Source: Rotaria socialis (Eukaryota > Rotifera > Eurotatoria > Philodinida > Philodinidae). Taken from it: DNA of 64,000 nucleotides. Location of the stretch: contig CAJNYU010003377.1 of assembly GCA_905331475.1 (NCBI GenBank), forward strand, positions 1 through 64,000, in the 5' to 3' direction. Position 1 is the stretch's first letter, and every line of letters begins with the position of its first letter. The notes beneath the pieces were generated by a model. The model saw only the letters and a list, made by a program, of their open reading frames with translations, did no database searches and had not been told where the DNA came from. Below are positions 1 through 11,555 of the stretch, piece after piece. A program made the translations under genes and the position numbers.

Positions 1-257
1 GCCGCAGGCTCTTGTCTTAATGACATAGATATTTTGCTTTAGAAATGAGTAAAATTCTCATATAAAATATATTATTATGTAGTATTTTTTTACAAGATTT
101 CCAATGTTGCATCTCATATTTGTTTTGCAAAACATTATCAATATTGAAGTAGAAATAATGATATTGTCAAATGTTCTAAATGACATCGGTCATTTTTCAT
201 CCACACAATACGAAATTCACTTGAAAAGTGAAATATTTATATGATTACAAGTAACAC

Positions 258-374
258 TCGCCTGTGGACTCGCTCAGCTCTTTCTCGTAGAGATAGTGCA
301 TTCTGAATCTTAGCTTTTGCAGAATTTTGTTGCTTCAATAATCTCAAGTATTTTCTGGAATCTTTGACATCCAT
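258..374 (-). CDS. Possible 39-codon first exon of an unidentified gene running off the left edge
   Basis: On the minus strand an ATG at 374 opens a frame that stays clear to a GT at 257. The encoded peptide is charged and helix-like, starting MDVKDSRKYLRLLK and ending ERAERVHRR, which looks more like coding sequence than the surrounding AT-rich DNA. If GTGTTA at 257 is the donor, the exon is exactly 39 codons long. A downstream exon could lie in positions 1-30, where an AG is followed by an open frame, but this cannot be tested inside the window. I do not recognise the family. It could be chance. Confidence 0.3.
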
Positions 375-693
375 CAATTTGATTTTTTAGCGCTAGCTTT
401 TTTAGTATAATAAGTCGTGAATAGAGTATATCTATGCGATGAAAGTCTCGTCTTACTTCCTCGCTCATTTTCGCTCATAGGATACTTATGAAAAGAAGAG
501 TGAAACGGTATTATGAGCGAGATTAACACATAATTTTCAATACAGTCAAAAAAACCTGTTTTCACGGAAATCTGTGTTGTAAAGAGTCGCTCTCTCACTC
601 ATCTACTTGAATTTAAACTAGAAAGTTTTCTCATCTTGATACCACACATTGATTTCGTTTATCATCTTGCATGGTAAGCGAGGAATATATTTG
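375..693. other. Stretch without recognisable gene
   Basis: AT-rich sequence between the possible minus-strand exon and the first transposable element. Short open frames on the minus strand show no family resemblance. Nothing else seen. Confidence 0.5.
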
Positions 694-701
694 ATCTTTA
701 T
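694..701. repeat. Left 8-bp target-site duplication (ATCTTTAT)
   Basis: Identical to 3766-3773. The two copies bracket the hAT-type element at 702-3765. Confidence 0.85.
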
Positions 702-1226
702 CAGCAGCGTAACCAGGATTTTTAGGCCATTGGGCAAACTTCTATTAAGTCAAAAAAAAACCATGGGCAAAATTGGCAAGATTTTTATTGATAGGCCAAA
801 ATTTTTTAACCCAGCAAAACATTGATAATGTAGAAAAAACGCCAAAAAAAATGGTGTTCATTTAACTACACCAAAAAAGCATGAGTACACGTTAGGTACA
901 ACTCAGTTGTAAATGGGGTACATTTGTGAGGTACGTAGTTTACATCTTTCACACTGGTCATCGGCTGCGGAAATCAATTTCGAAAACTATTTTCAATCAG
1001 GAACGGGCATTCTCAGTTTTTCGTTTTACTATAAAAGTCTAGCTTTCAAATTGAAATCCTTATTTTCTAATAAATATGTTCACAATAGAATTTCATTTTG
1101 ACATACATATATTCAATTCATAATAAAACAATGCTTACTCAAAGCGAACCTTCTCGATTTATATTTACACTAACTGTTGCACACTTTTTTCGAAATTTTA
1201 TTTTTGTTGACTTTTGGCACACTTTA

Positions 1227-1715
1227 TCAGTTGCGATTGTGTTTGAGCAAAAGAAAAAAATCTTCACATGTCATAGTACCATTAAATCTGATTGTCAATT
1301 CAGCAGCTATCGCTTCATTCACCGTCAAATTGCGACTGGTTGTCCATGCGCTTTTTTCTTTGGCTAAAAACGCCTTCAACAAATGCATTCGAGCAAGGAA
1401 TTGAGTACGCATAAGAAATAATTTTGTACATTTCAATACACATTGGTTTTTCGACTTTACAAGAAGAAAAGCCCAAAATTGATCAGGCCGAAATTCCACT
1501 TCTCTTTCATGATTTTCGGTCGTCGGTTTGTGAATGAAATTATCTTCATCATGGGACTCGTTGCATATGTCATTGTTGAATTCTTCATAAACATGACCAT
1601 TAGCAGCCAACCAATATAATCGACCCTTCACATCTTTATCAATAGTAAATGTTGGATAAAGAAACAGAAATTTTCTTAATTTCAACCAAAATATGGATGA
1701 TAGTAGTCGTAACAT
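1227..1715 (-). pseudogene. 162-codon open frame inside the hAT-type element, unrecognised
   Basis: The longest open frame in the element. It contains a segment around KGRLYWLAANGHVYEE and an acidic middle part, and ends without a recognisable catalytic motif. It lies wholly inside the transposon, so it may be a decayed piece of the element's own gene or of captured sequence. I cannot assign a family and see no hAT dimerisation motif. Expression is doubtful. Confidence 0.25.
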
Positions 1716-1911
1716 TGAAAACTGCAGATGGGGTACAAAATGCGTACCTCAGAGGTACAATTTGTTTTGAGGTACGAAAGGCTCAAATGGGGTATTGTAC
1801 CCTCAGATCGGGTGCGACTGGAGACTCTGACCAAAATCAAAACGACTACTGTATATTTTTACATAAAATTTCAATATTTGGAAGAAAAGTGATAGCTTAA
1901 TAACGAATTGC

Positions 1912-2086
1912 CACTGGCGGATCTACCATTACAGCTAGCCGACGAGGGCCACATCCTTCATGAAATTTTTGCGACTTTTACAGCAAGAATGAAACAGAAA
2001 AGAGCCGTATTGCCTCAAATAGGCTTCAAAAAACACTTTTTGACCGGGAGTACCACCCCGTTACTGAGTTTCTGGATCCGCCACTG
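1912..2086. mobile_element. Small hAT-type MITE nested in the larger element (175 bp)
   Basis: Inverted ends CACTGGCGGATC at 1912 and the complement of CAGTGGCGGATCCAG at 2086. The flanks CGAATTGC (1904-1911) and CGTATTGG (2087-2094) match at six of eight positions, consistent with an old 8-bp duplication. No coding capacity. Confidence 0.6.
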
Positions 2087-2236
2087 CGTATTGGGTCGTT
2101 TTCCAGTTGTCATGGCTTAATATTAGTCTTTTAAAACAGCACAAAAGAGAACAACAAAATTATAAGTGTAAGTGCGCAATTTTATATGAGCATATTTATT
2201 CTGTTTCTTTTTTCTTTAGACTTTTCTTATAATATA

Positions 2237-3409
2237 CACAGAAAAAAAAGGTACCATACGAAACCCTAAAGGATTCCGATTTTTGCAATCAAATCGAAAT
2301 ACTTTTAGGTTTAGTACAAATTAGGTTTCGTAAAAAGCCTTCATCTTCAACAGCTCATAACTAGGGTTTCGCACAAGGGGTTCGGTATAATTCATCATCG
2401 AACATTAAACGAAGCTCTCGTCAAATGCTATGCTTCATCCAGGGGCGGCGGAGCATCATTAAGCTAGGTGAGGCTCATCATATTTTTTTGCTACCGTGGA
2501 ATTTTATGAAACATCAAGTAGTAAATAAGTCTTCTTTTTATTGAACTTCAGTAAAAATAAAAATGGTCAGTATAAAAAAAAAAGATTGGAAAATACCGAA
2601 AACTAGTTTTCTTTGCTTCTACTCTGATGCAAGAACAAGAAAATAGCAATATTCAGTACAAAAGCAAGTGAGGCTGAGTCTCATATCACGAAATCTAGAT
2701 GAGGCTCAAGCCTCACCTGTCTCAGTGGCTCCGTCGCCACTGGCTCCATCACGAATTGCAGTTTTGCATCACTATATTATGCAAAAACGCACTCACTCTC
2801 TACAAAAAAAAATACAGCACCGATGAGACATTAAAAAAGAATTCCGACCAAAAATTTTCCCAAATTCTATGCATAATTTCCGGCACATCTTTATCAAGGA
2901 CCCACTAACTTGGCCAGAACTCACTCAAAAACCTCAGGAACATATTCGCCAGGGACCTGCTTCCAAACCATGCGACACAATGCATTTTTCCACAAAGCGA
3001 GGCGATTATCAGGCACTTTTCTGCCATATCCTCTACGCACAGACGCGGAGAACCATCTGCTTCAGTTGTTTGATCTAAATATAAATAAACTAACTCATCC
3101 GCTTTCAACTTTTTAAATCGAACTCACCATTTTCATTTTCGGATATGGTGGTGGATCTAGATAAAAAAAAAACTGATGAGTTTTGAATACGAAACTCGAA
3201 AAGGTTTATGACGAAATCTCTTGGGTTTCGCAAACATCAGCGGGTTCAGGACAAACCCTTGAGAAATTTTAAAACTTTCAAAAGTTTTTTACAAAACCTT
3301 GGATGTTGCTAAACCTCAAACAGGTTTCGTAATATTCTACGGAAACTTATATAGTTTAATAAACTCTACGGAACCTCAAAGGTTTCGTTTGGCATCTTTT
3401 TTATCAGTG
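2237..3409. mobile_element. TA-flanked non-autonomous element (Tc1/mariner-like), 1.17 kb, nested
   Basis: The ends are inverted repeats beginning CACAGAAAAAAAAGG at 2237 and, on the other strand from 3409, CACTGATAAAAAAGATG; similarity continues through the motif ACGAAACC. The flanks are TA at 2235-2236 and 3410-3411, the usual target duplication of Tc1/mariner elements. The interior is rich in degenerate GGGTTTCG / CGAAACCC repeats (for example near 2370, 3200 and 3330). No transposase frame is visible. It sits inside the 702-3765 element and itself contains the hAT-type MITE at 2440-2742. Confidence 0.65.
2440..2742. mobile_element. hAT-type MITE nested in the TA-flanked element (303 bp)
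   Basis: The left end CAGGGGCGGCGGAGC and the right end, read on the opposite strand as CAGTGGCGACGGAGC, are imperfect inverted repeats; both continue into AGGTGAGGCT. The flanks GCTTCATC (2432-2439) and GCTCCATC (2743-2750) match at seven of eight bases. This gives three nesting levels: hAT type, then mariner-like, then hAT type. Confidence 0.75.
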
Positions 3410-3765
3410 TAGTAGCGCGAAAGAAGAGACAAGACGGTAAACTGGACGCGATAGATTATAGTTCAATCGTTTTCTCTCATGTCAGCATTTTGAGAGAAGA
3501 TAACAGAAAATAACAAGTATACATATAGATATGTATGTACAATTGTGCATTATTCATTTTTTTTTGTTCTATTTTCTTATATTAATTCTTCATAAGAACC
3601 AGTAAAGGGTACATATGCGATTCAAACGAAAGAAAAAAAAGACAGTATAGCTAGTTTATTCAAAAGTAAGTAATTGTGAAAAAGTAAAATTTGAATGGAC
3701 AAAAATTAACTGATGAAAATTATAATGGGCAATTGCCCATTTGCCTCCCCCTGGTTACGCCGTTG

Positions 3766-3773
3766 ATCTTTAT
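3766..3773. repeat. Right 8-bp target-site duplication (ATCTTTAT)
   Basis: Identical to 694-701; right border of the hAT-type element. Confidence 0.85.
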
Positions 3774-4233
3774 CAAACTTTTATTATTGACTTTATAACA
3801 ATTTCATGGTGGACAAACTATGAGTCATCGAACTTTAACATTCAAGCTTGTATTCAGAGGTTGAAGACGGGTCTACGAAAATTGGTCGAAAATTTTGCAA
3901 TTGAATTTGTGGTGTAAAGCTGAAACTAGCACTAATTGCATTATCATGTTAATATTAGAGGAAAATAGTGATTCAGACAAATAAATTAGGCATGCATAAT
4001 AAACGAAAAGTAGTTTAGAACTTACGAAAAAGACTTTCTAATTATTTTAGTAACGTTGTCTGTTTTGAGAACACGATGACCACCTCACCCACATCCACAT
4101 CCACACCCAACACTGCCCTCTACGGTTGAAATTTTTTCATTGGTTTCGTTCTGCTCTTTCATTAGGATGAATGAATTGTAGGAAACAAAAACAATCAAGT
4201 CATTCTCTTCATCTCATTACTTTTTGAGCGATC
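3774..4233. other. Intergenic, upstream of ATP6AP1
   Basis: No open frame of note. A C/A-rich stretch (CCACATCCACATCC, about 4090-4110) lies upstream of the Ac45 start and may be promoter sequence, but no defined element can be named. Confidence 0.4.
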
Positions 4234-7200
4234 ATGATTTTTCAAATCTTTTCTTTTCTATTTATTGTTCTCACAAATTTTTGTTCAAATACTCAAGTAT
4301 ATGCATCACCGGTGCTTCTTTGGGCCAATGTGTAAGCCTGACTTTTTCTTACAATCATTGATTAATTTTTTTTTCCAGGAATCTACCTCGATCAACTGTT
4401 TCTCTTTCTACACTCTCATCACTGGATTTCATATCTAATTATGTTTGTCAAATAGCTACCAAAGAAATTCAATTGCGCATTTTTACTGTTAATAATGTGA
4501 GTTTTAAGATAGCACAGAATTAACCCTATTCTGATTTTTATTCATTTAGCTCACTATCGAAGGTATCCAACAAGGTCTACAAAGTGATTATCCACTTTTA
4601 TTGGATGCTAAAGTAATTTTTTTTGATTTCTTGATTTTTAAACTAACATTTGAGTTTATATTTGATAGAAGACAGAAACAAATTTTCGTTATTATCCAAA
4701 TGTCGCCGATGATATATACCAAACATTTTTGCTTCTACAGTCAAATACTAATCAATGTCCCAGTAAACGTTTTCAATTAAAATCATCGGAAAATTTTGAC
4801 AAATTAGATGATGGTTTGTTAAAAATTTGCACTAGAAAAATACATGAATCAGTTTTTATTTTTTATTAAGCATTACATGAAGTGGAAGAAAAAATAGCTG
4901 ATGTTGGTGTGGATACAAGTTCAACTGTTCTTTTTGCAATTATAAATCATCCAGTTGACAATCGTAAACTGGTAAGAATACATAACACTGAGTAGATGTT
5001 TCATGCGTTTTTATGGAAAGTAGTATACGTAAGTTCATAATTTTGTCTAATACAATTAGTACCGTCAAAGACGACAAACAACGAACAATGAAAGCTCTGT
5101 TCTCATATTGAATAATGATACATGCATGTTTTATGCCAAACAATTGCATTGGAATGATGTTAATGGATCATTATCAGGTGCTCGTGTTTATAATCTTAGC
5201 TTAACTAACAGTTCATGTGAATCAACAATATCACCTATAGGCAATCATAGCTCAGTCGTGTATGTGAAAATTGAAGAGTTTTATTTTCAAAACAGCAAAT
5301 AATTCTTTTGTTCTAGTCTCAAACTTATTTGGACAAATGATCAAATACCATCGGATATTGTCAACATGAGGTAAGCTGTTATGATCATCTTTTTCCGATT
5401 TTGAACTGTAATTAATTCTTATTGTTCGAGAGAAATATCACCTGATTTCTCTCGTTATTGACTAAGCCAGGTGTAAGATATCTATAAAGTTATCTTGCCA
5501 TTCGTTGAAAAATATGAATGCTCAATTTTTGTGAAATATTAATTGGATATAAACATAGAAACTAAATGGATATCGAAATATGAAATAGATGAGACTAGAG
5601 TCTACTATATTCTATATTTTCTTGTTATAAAGAAAAAAAACAATGTCGACGACAATTGCAATGCTTCATATAATGCGGATTAATCGTTGTTTATCATCGA
5701 AACCGACAATGTGGAACTTTTTAATTTCGTGTTTATCTGCAATTGGACTGTTCACTTTCTCACAGATGTTATCTGTTTTTACTCCGAAAACTAATAGTCG
5801 GCTAAACGATCAGGGTGGCCAGATCAAAAATTAAAAAATCAGAAAATATTTCTGAAAAATCAGGAATTAATCAGAAAATGGCAGTTTTTGACAAATTTGT
5901 ACATCTTCCGCTAAACTACTGACAACGAGAAAAAAAAACGTTAAATCCCATCATCTCGGTATTGTTATTCATATTTCGTATCTTTTGGAATTTGCTCTAG
6001 GAGGTTTGTTTAAGATAACATATACTAATAAAACCTTCTCAAGAATAATTGCTATTCATTTTTATTTTAAGTTAAGCATTATCTGGTTTTATATTATCGG
6101 ATTACGATAATCGGACTATAAATGCTTTACATGACCGAAAATCAATTCGACGCCAGAATTCGAAGGAGGAATATAAAAGATGATTAATAGAAAAAACTGA
6201 TGAAACACTATTGATTTCTTATAGTAATGGATTATAATCGTACATAATTTCAGTGGCAAAGTAGGATCTAAACATGTTGAAAATTCCGAATTTTTCAGAA
6301 GATCTGGCCACCCTATAAACGACAGTGGTCGGTTCATGATATTCATCTAAATATCATAGAAATATCTATTCGGTACATTGAAAATTTTAATTTACAGAAA
6401 TAAGTCAGCTGAATAAAGTGTGTAACAGATGTGACTGAGTTATTTATTTTCTAATAATCTATGAGATATAAAGTATATCGTAAGCTACATAGAAACAAGA
6501 AGATTTATTTGAGTAAGGCGAATAGAGAGTATAAATATTAATCTTGTCTTAGTCCGTTTCCATATCTATGTGCTTTACGTCGTTTTCTGTTACCTGTTTG
6601 CATCGCATCTTGGAAAGCTTATACTAATCCGTTTGTCAATGTTGTACACAAATTCAACCACTGCGTTCTCTTGGAAAAAACGAAGTAAATGCACAACTAG
6701 CAGAAAACTAAGAATTGTCTAGAGATCAATTAGTGAAATTCCGAGGACAGCTTTGCATATCCATCTATTTGAAATACAATATCTCAAAATTAATAGAAAA
6801 AACACAATTGAATTCTTCTCATGTGTCATTAAGACAACTCTATATTTTCACTTTATAACTATTTAAGTTTAACGACAACAATTATCGGACGTTATTGGAC
6901 ATTGGAAAATGCTACTATCAATGATAAAGAATACCGTTATTTTGCATATGGAATGCATAGTCAAATGGAGACACCTCCAACATATTCGTATGTTTGCACG
7001 ACAGCAACGTTCGTTCGATATGATGCTTTATATGATAAATATGGACAATATAATTTTAGTAAAAAATTTTACATAACAGATCTTCAAGTAATTTTGAAAA
7101 GATGCATTCATGAAATAAATGCAATAATGTTTTCTTTTTATACATCTAGTTTCAACCATTCAATAGTAGTCAATTTTCTTTTGGTCCACCGAATTATTGT

Positions 7201-7359
7201 ACATCATTTTTCACACGAGGCATATGGATGGCTATAACATCAAGTTTACTTTGCCTAGGCATATTACTATTCGCCATTTATCATCTGATGGCAATTAAAT
7301 CAAATGATCGATTTGATGATCCAAAAGGAAAACCATTATTTATTAAAACTCAAGAATAA
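4234..7359 (+). CDS. ATP6AP1: V-type proton ATPase accessory subunit S1 (Ac45)
   Basis: Type I membrane subunit of the V-ATPase that helps assemble and sort the proton pump in the secretory pathway. Nine exons: 4234-4331, 4379-4496, 4550-4612, 4669-4813, 4871-4971, 5060-5259, 5317-5370, 6868-7087, 7150-7359, giving about 402 residues (human about 470). Exon 1 encodes a signal peptide (MIFQIFSFLFIVL). The C-terminus is diagnostic for Ac45: the motif CTSFF before a membrane span (WMAITSSLLCLGILLF) and then a short cytosolic tail with the conserved DRFDD. A basic RQRR at about residues 177-180 could be a furin-type site, as Ac45 is processed in vertebrates; this is inference. Several N-glycosylation sequons are present. 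Intron 7 (5371-6867) is unusually long and holds a transposon insert. AATAAA overlaps the stop codon. Confidence 0.88.
5811..6315. mobile_element. hAT-type MITE in intron 7 of ATP6AP1 (505 bp)
   Basis: Ends CAGGGTGGCCAGATC at 5811 and, on the opposite strand from 6315, TAGGGTGGCCAGATC. The flanks TAAACGAT (5803-5810) and TAAACGAC (6316-6323) match at seven of eight positions. It accounts for about a third of the 1.5 kb intron. No coding capacity. Confidence 0.8.
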
Positions 7360-7452
7360 ACTTATTTATTTTTTCATTCCATGTATTCTGATGAGAGGAT
7401 TTTTTTCTATTTAAATAAACTGGGTGAAGGGTTTTCTTTTTTCATTAACTTA

Positions 7453-7471
7453 TATTTATTTTTACCATAGA
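7453..7471 (+). promoter_or_regulatory. Possible trans-splice acceptor abutting the PARPBP start codon
   Basis: T-rich tract ending in CCATAG at 7470, with the ATG starting at 7471. The gap to the upstream gene is only 111 bp. Bdelloid rotifers are known to trans-splice a spliced leader; use of this site is inferred. Confidence 0.4.
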
Positions 7472-10466
7472 TGCATATTAAATTGATGATTAATAATGCC
7501 GAAGACGAAAATCTAATCGATGTTTCATTAGGTAATAGAAATTCTTTATCTTTTTTATTGATTTTTTATTCAAATGATTTTATTTAATATAGATTCCTCG
7601 TCAACGATTTCATCATGGTTGATCGATTATTATTTCACAAAATTTTACTTCACTCAAGTGAAAAGTTCAAAGAAATCTGTGCAACCCAACAATATAATTG
7701 GTCTACATGACATGTTTGTTATTTATCAAATAATTCAATCGAAATCATCATCGAACGAATTTTTTGAATTATGTAAAAACAAATTAGCTGAAATAGAAAA
7801 TGACGCACTATTAGATAGTTATAATAATCATTTAAATCGATGTGGTTTAAAAGATATTATTGATTTATTGCATCAATGTAAATTAAAATCCTTGATCAAA
7901 GAAATCACTTTCACTATTAATAATGTTAAAAATGAAATCGATCGATTAATTTTAAGTTATTTATTAGAAGTAGCATCTGAACGACTTATTTATGATGACA
8001 ATGTTCAATTATCAACTTCGAAAACCATTGAAAATATACTTGCATTATTTGATAATGAGAAAAAGCACGTTGAACAAACAATTAGTAAAGTAAGTTATAA
8101 ATCGAAAGTAGAAAAAATAGCATAGAAACATTCAGTAATGGATACAGTTTTCGAAACTAAGCAAAAACACCAAGCTATTTTCTTTATTAACACACTCACA
8201 CCCACCCTCAAGATCATATTATTTCGTTTAGTAATATGATTGCATTTCAGATGCCCTACTGAAATAGTGAGTACGTTAGTCAAACAGTAGTTGCTCTTCA
8301 ATAAACACTGTTATTACTAGTCTTGAATTCTTCTCGTTTCGATGACATTAGAATATAATTTATTTTTGTTGTTTATAGAATTTCATTAAGCATACTATAT
8401 GTACATATCTCGCACTTTTGCTGGATACACGTAATGAGCATGCACTTATTCATTGTCTTGCTACGCCTGCACGTGCTGGAATCGAACGACGAACAATAGT
8501 TGAATTACGACGTTTATCAAAATTATCGAAAAATGAATGTTTGACCATTTATCAGATACTTCTTTCATTTCTTAGACGTAAAGAATTGACTTTAAACCGA
8601 TCATCACAACAAGATTCATTGAATAACGAAGATGAATCATTTATGATACTTGATAAATGTTATGTTGGTGTAAAAGAATTTTTTGATTTTATTGAACATA
8701 TACAAATGACAATCGAAGAAAACGAACATGCGAAGATTGAATCGATGTAAAAAAGAGAAACAAAAGAATTTCTACAAAATTTTTGTATTCAATATTTTTA
8801 TTTTAGTGTAACATTTCGTAAAATAATGACAATGATATCTAAACAATTACGTAAAGATAGTTCATTTAGTCGATGTGATGTAATTCTAAAGGATGTTATT
8901 GAAGAATTCTGTCAATGTTTTCAAACAACACTTCCACTTATGGATTGTACATCACCAATTCGAGTAAGAATTCGATTAGTTTATCAATATAAACATATGC
9001 ATATATATATATAACACTCTTTAGTGTGAAACGAGTTGTTTTTTCTGTTCTCACAAACAGTATATCGTTTTAATATATCTAGTGTACAAATTTTATCGTA
9101 ACATAAGTGTAATATGTCTTTGTAGTTTTCCTAATAATTTTCATGGATAAATTATTTTCCAAAAAGAAATCATTTCGTATGGATTCACGAGAAATTTCTT
9201 GTCGTCTTCTGTAATGAAAAAACATCGATAAAGTACCAGATACTGTGTTGTGTTGTCATTAGAAAGTTGTCCACATGGTTCTTAATGGCTATGTTTCATA
9301 TGACTTGGATTTTTCTTAGATGCTATTTTACAATTAATAAATGAGAAATTTGGGCTCTTTAAACAAAAATCTTATTTAAATTGACTAGTGAAGTCATCGA
9401 TTAACCCGACTGCATATCAAACATATTGAATGCTTGAAAAAATCGAACTACGATAAACTGCCTCCATTGAATATTTGTTCTAGGAATCTTTATTTGACTA
9501 CAAAAGAATTTTTTAATTTTCTATTAATTTCCTCAGTTTTTATTTTCTCGTAAAAAATTGGCAAATTTGTAATAATCTATGCGCTTTTAGTCTGCATCAT
9601 CTGGTGGTACATTAGCTGGTCGTCGTTTTCTTCGTTCTATTGCATATTTATGTGCTAAGCAAACAATTCATTTACCAATAATTCTATCAAATAATGATCA
9701 TTATGATAGCCCATCGACAGGATTACGAAAAGCAACATCTTGTCGTCTTTTACAGTATGTTTACTAAAAACTACATTTTTTTTCTGAATTTCAAATATTT
9801 CATTTTGCAGAAGTCCAATAACACCGTTGCCACTTATTATCGAGTTCGTTCCGGAAGCACCTATTGAAGAAAAGTCAGTTGAGATTGCTGTTGAATCTGT
9901 ATTTATGTGGCAAAAATCAACAAAAGAAAAAGATGATAATAAAACAGAAGTGAATTCATCGTCATCATCTTTCGTATCAGCATCATCGAAAAATAAACAC
10001 TATCGACGACGGTAAATTTTACAAGCTCAAATACTATTTCTTATAGAAATTTTTCTATTTTTTTAAATCTAGTAAATCGCAACGATGTCTGAATCTATCA
10101 ACAATTCGAGAGAAAAGTTTTGATTCAGATTCAGTTGTAGATCATTTCATAGATTCAAATGATAAAATTTCATCACAAACATGCTCATCGGGTTCAACTC
10201 GTCAACCCTTAGGAGAAATTGATATAAACTCATTTAATAGTGATGAACGTTCAGCAACTGAAAACGAAAATAGTAGTGCAAGTCAACATCCAATACTATT
10301 TTCGTTGGTTAGTGGCAGTGACAAAGAAAATTTACCAGTGACTGTTGCAAAGCGAACAATGAAAGCAACGAATACGGAACAACCACATAAGAAACAAAAG
10401 AAAACGAATAACAAACCTCTTGTAGTTGGTCAAAAAATGATTACAAGTTTTTTTCGTTCGAATTAA
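7471..10466 (+). CDS. PARPBP: PCNA-interacting partner (PARI) homologue
   Basis: PARI is a UvrD-helicase-like but ATPase-lacking protein that binds PCNA and restrains RAD51 recombination. Seven exons: 7471-7531, 7593-8089, 8379-8746, 8807-8963, 9591-9754, 9811-10011, 10073-10466, about 613 residues (human 579). Several conserved blocks align with the vertebrate protein in order: GLHDMFVIYQII near the N-terminus, LKDIIDLLHQCK, LDTRNEHALIHCLATPARAG, VKEFFDFIEHI, and SGGTLAGRRFLRSIAYLC. The C-terminus ends QKMITSFFRSN, a classical PIP box (Q-x-x-I-x-x-F-F) at the same place as in PARI. The region before it is Ser-rich and probably disordered. The start is an ATG 111 bp after the Ac45 stop, directly preceded by a splice-like ...CCATAG, suggesting trans-splicing. 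Confidence 0.83.
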
Positions 10467-11555
10467 ATTCCTTCTTATTATTATATATTTCTAATGTCAG
10501 ATATAGATTTAGATAATTAATCAATTGAACATGTACATTTCAATAGGCAATACATTTCATTAAAACTATTTTGTAAAAATAAGAATGATGAATTTTTCTT
10601 TTCATTGTAAATCTGTTTTGATATAATGATAATTATAAATATTGTTTTTTTCTTGTTATATTCAAAATAAAAGATTAGTTGAATTTATGGATAACATAAT
10701 ATAAATAAACTTTTATGATTGAAACAATTTTTGTGATTGCTGTTCGTTTGGTTCAATCGGAGAGCATGTTCAGACGCACTCGGAAATCAACTTTAGATCA
10801 GGAATATGCAAATAGAATGAAAATTACTTATAAACCCTCTTTGTGATCTATTTTTCAGTTTTCTTTATCCTTATTGTCCTGTTTTTTTTATAGAGTATAC
10901 TGCCCCTCCGCCACAAATCAAAATAGAGCAAATTTTTGTGTTAAACGGAGAAAATAAAAAGATGCAGCGTTCCTACAAAAATCGATTGGATAGAGGGGTG
11001 TGTGTATGGGTGTTCAATTAATCAACATTCAAGGTGATACTCACACTCACACCCTAAAATAAACGATTGTATCAATGTAAGTGAAAGTCCAATGAATATA
11101 TCTTTCATTTTCAGTTTAAAATGTGCTTCTAATTAAATTTAATCTTAAATCACACATACACAAAATTATGTCATCAAGTAAAATTAGTTGTAATTAAAAA
11201 TTTATTTATTTTCTACCTTACAGTAACCCGCAATGAACTGTGTGATCGATCACATCATGATCTCATAGGAAAATGACTATTGATAGTTTAAAGTGGCGCC
11301 ATCGTTCGTACGTATTCAATATAATATGAAAATCTTACAATAAATCTATGTAAATAATAGTAATTAAAGGATAGTTTGAATATAATTTTATCAATCTTTT
11401 TTTAGTCTGGCATCAATTAAGTAGATCTTTCCTTTCTAATTGGTTCTTTTTCTTCTAAATTTCTTTGTTGAAAATAGTCTGATTAACAATCGCTTAACAG
11501 TTTCGTTCGTTATGCATGCAGATTCATTTATCATATTCTAGATTGATCTAATAAT
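10467..11555. other. Intergenic between PARPBP and the CDK gene
   Basis: About 1.1 kb of AT-rich sequence with no convincing frame. AATAAA-like signals near 10667 and 10700 could serve the 3' end of PARPBP. A GT-rich then AC-rich pair (about 10993-11055) forms an imperfect inverted repeat of unknown meaning. TATTCTAG (about 11533-11540) lies 15 bp before the CDK ATG and could be a trans-splice acceptor. Confidence 0.4.

Larger units (their letters stand above)
702..3765. mobile_element. hAT-type DNA transposon remnant, 3.06 kb, host of nested elements
   Basis: The ends are inverted copies: CAGCAGCGTAACCAGG at 702 and the complement of CAACGGCGTAACCAGG at 3765, followed inside by related GGGCAA-rich sequence on both sides. 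The element is flanked by a perfect 8-bp direct repeat, ATCTTTAT, at 694-701 and 3766-3773. CA(G)-starting ends plus an 8-bp target duplication are the hallmark of the hAT superfamily. No intact transposase is present; only a 162-codon minus-strand open frame (1227-1715) of unknown nature remains. Repeated GGGGTAC and GAGGTAC motifs lie at about 880-950 and 1730-1800. The interior carries at least three later insertions (1912-2086, 2237-3409 and 2440-2742). Confidence 0.82.

Noticed and set aside
10993..11055. GT-rich and AC-rich blocks resembling telomeric repeats
   Set aside because: No regular repeat unit; only irregular GTGTGT/GGGTGT and its partial complement. Not supportable as telomere-derived.
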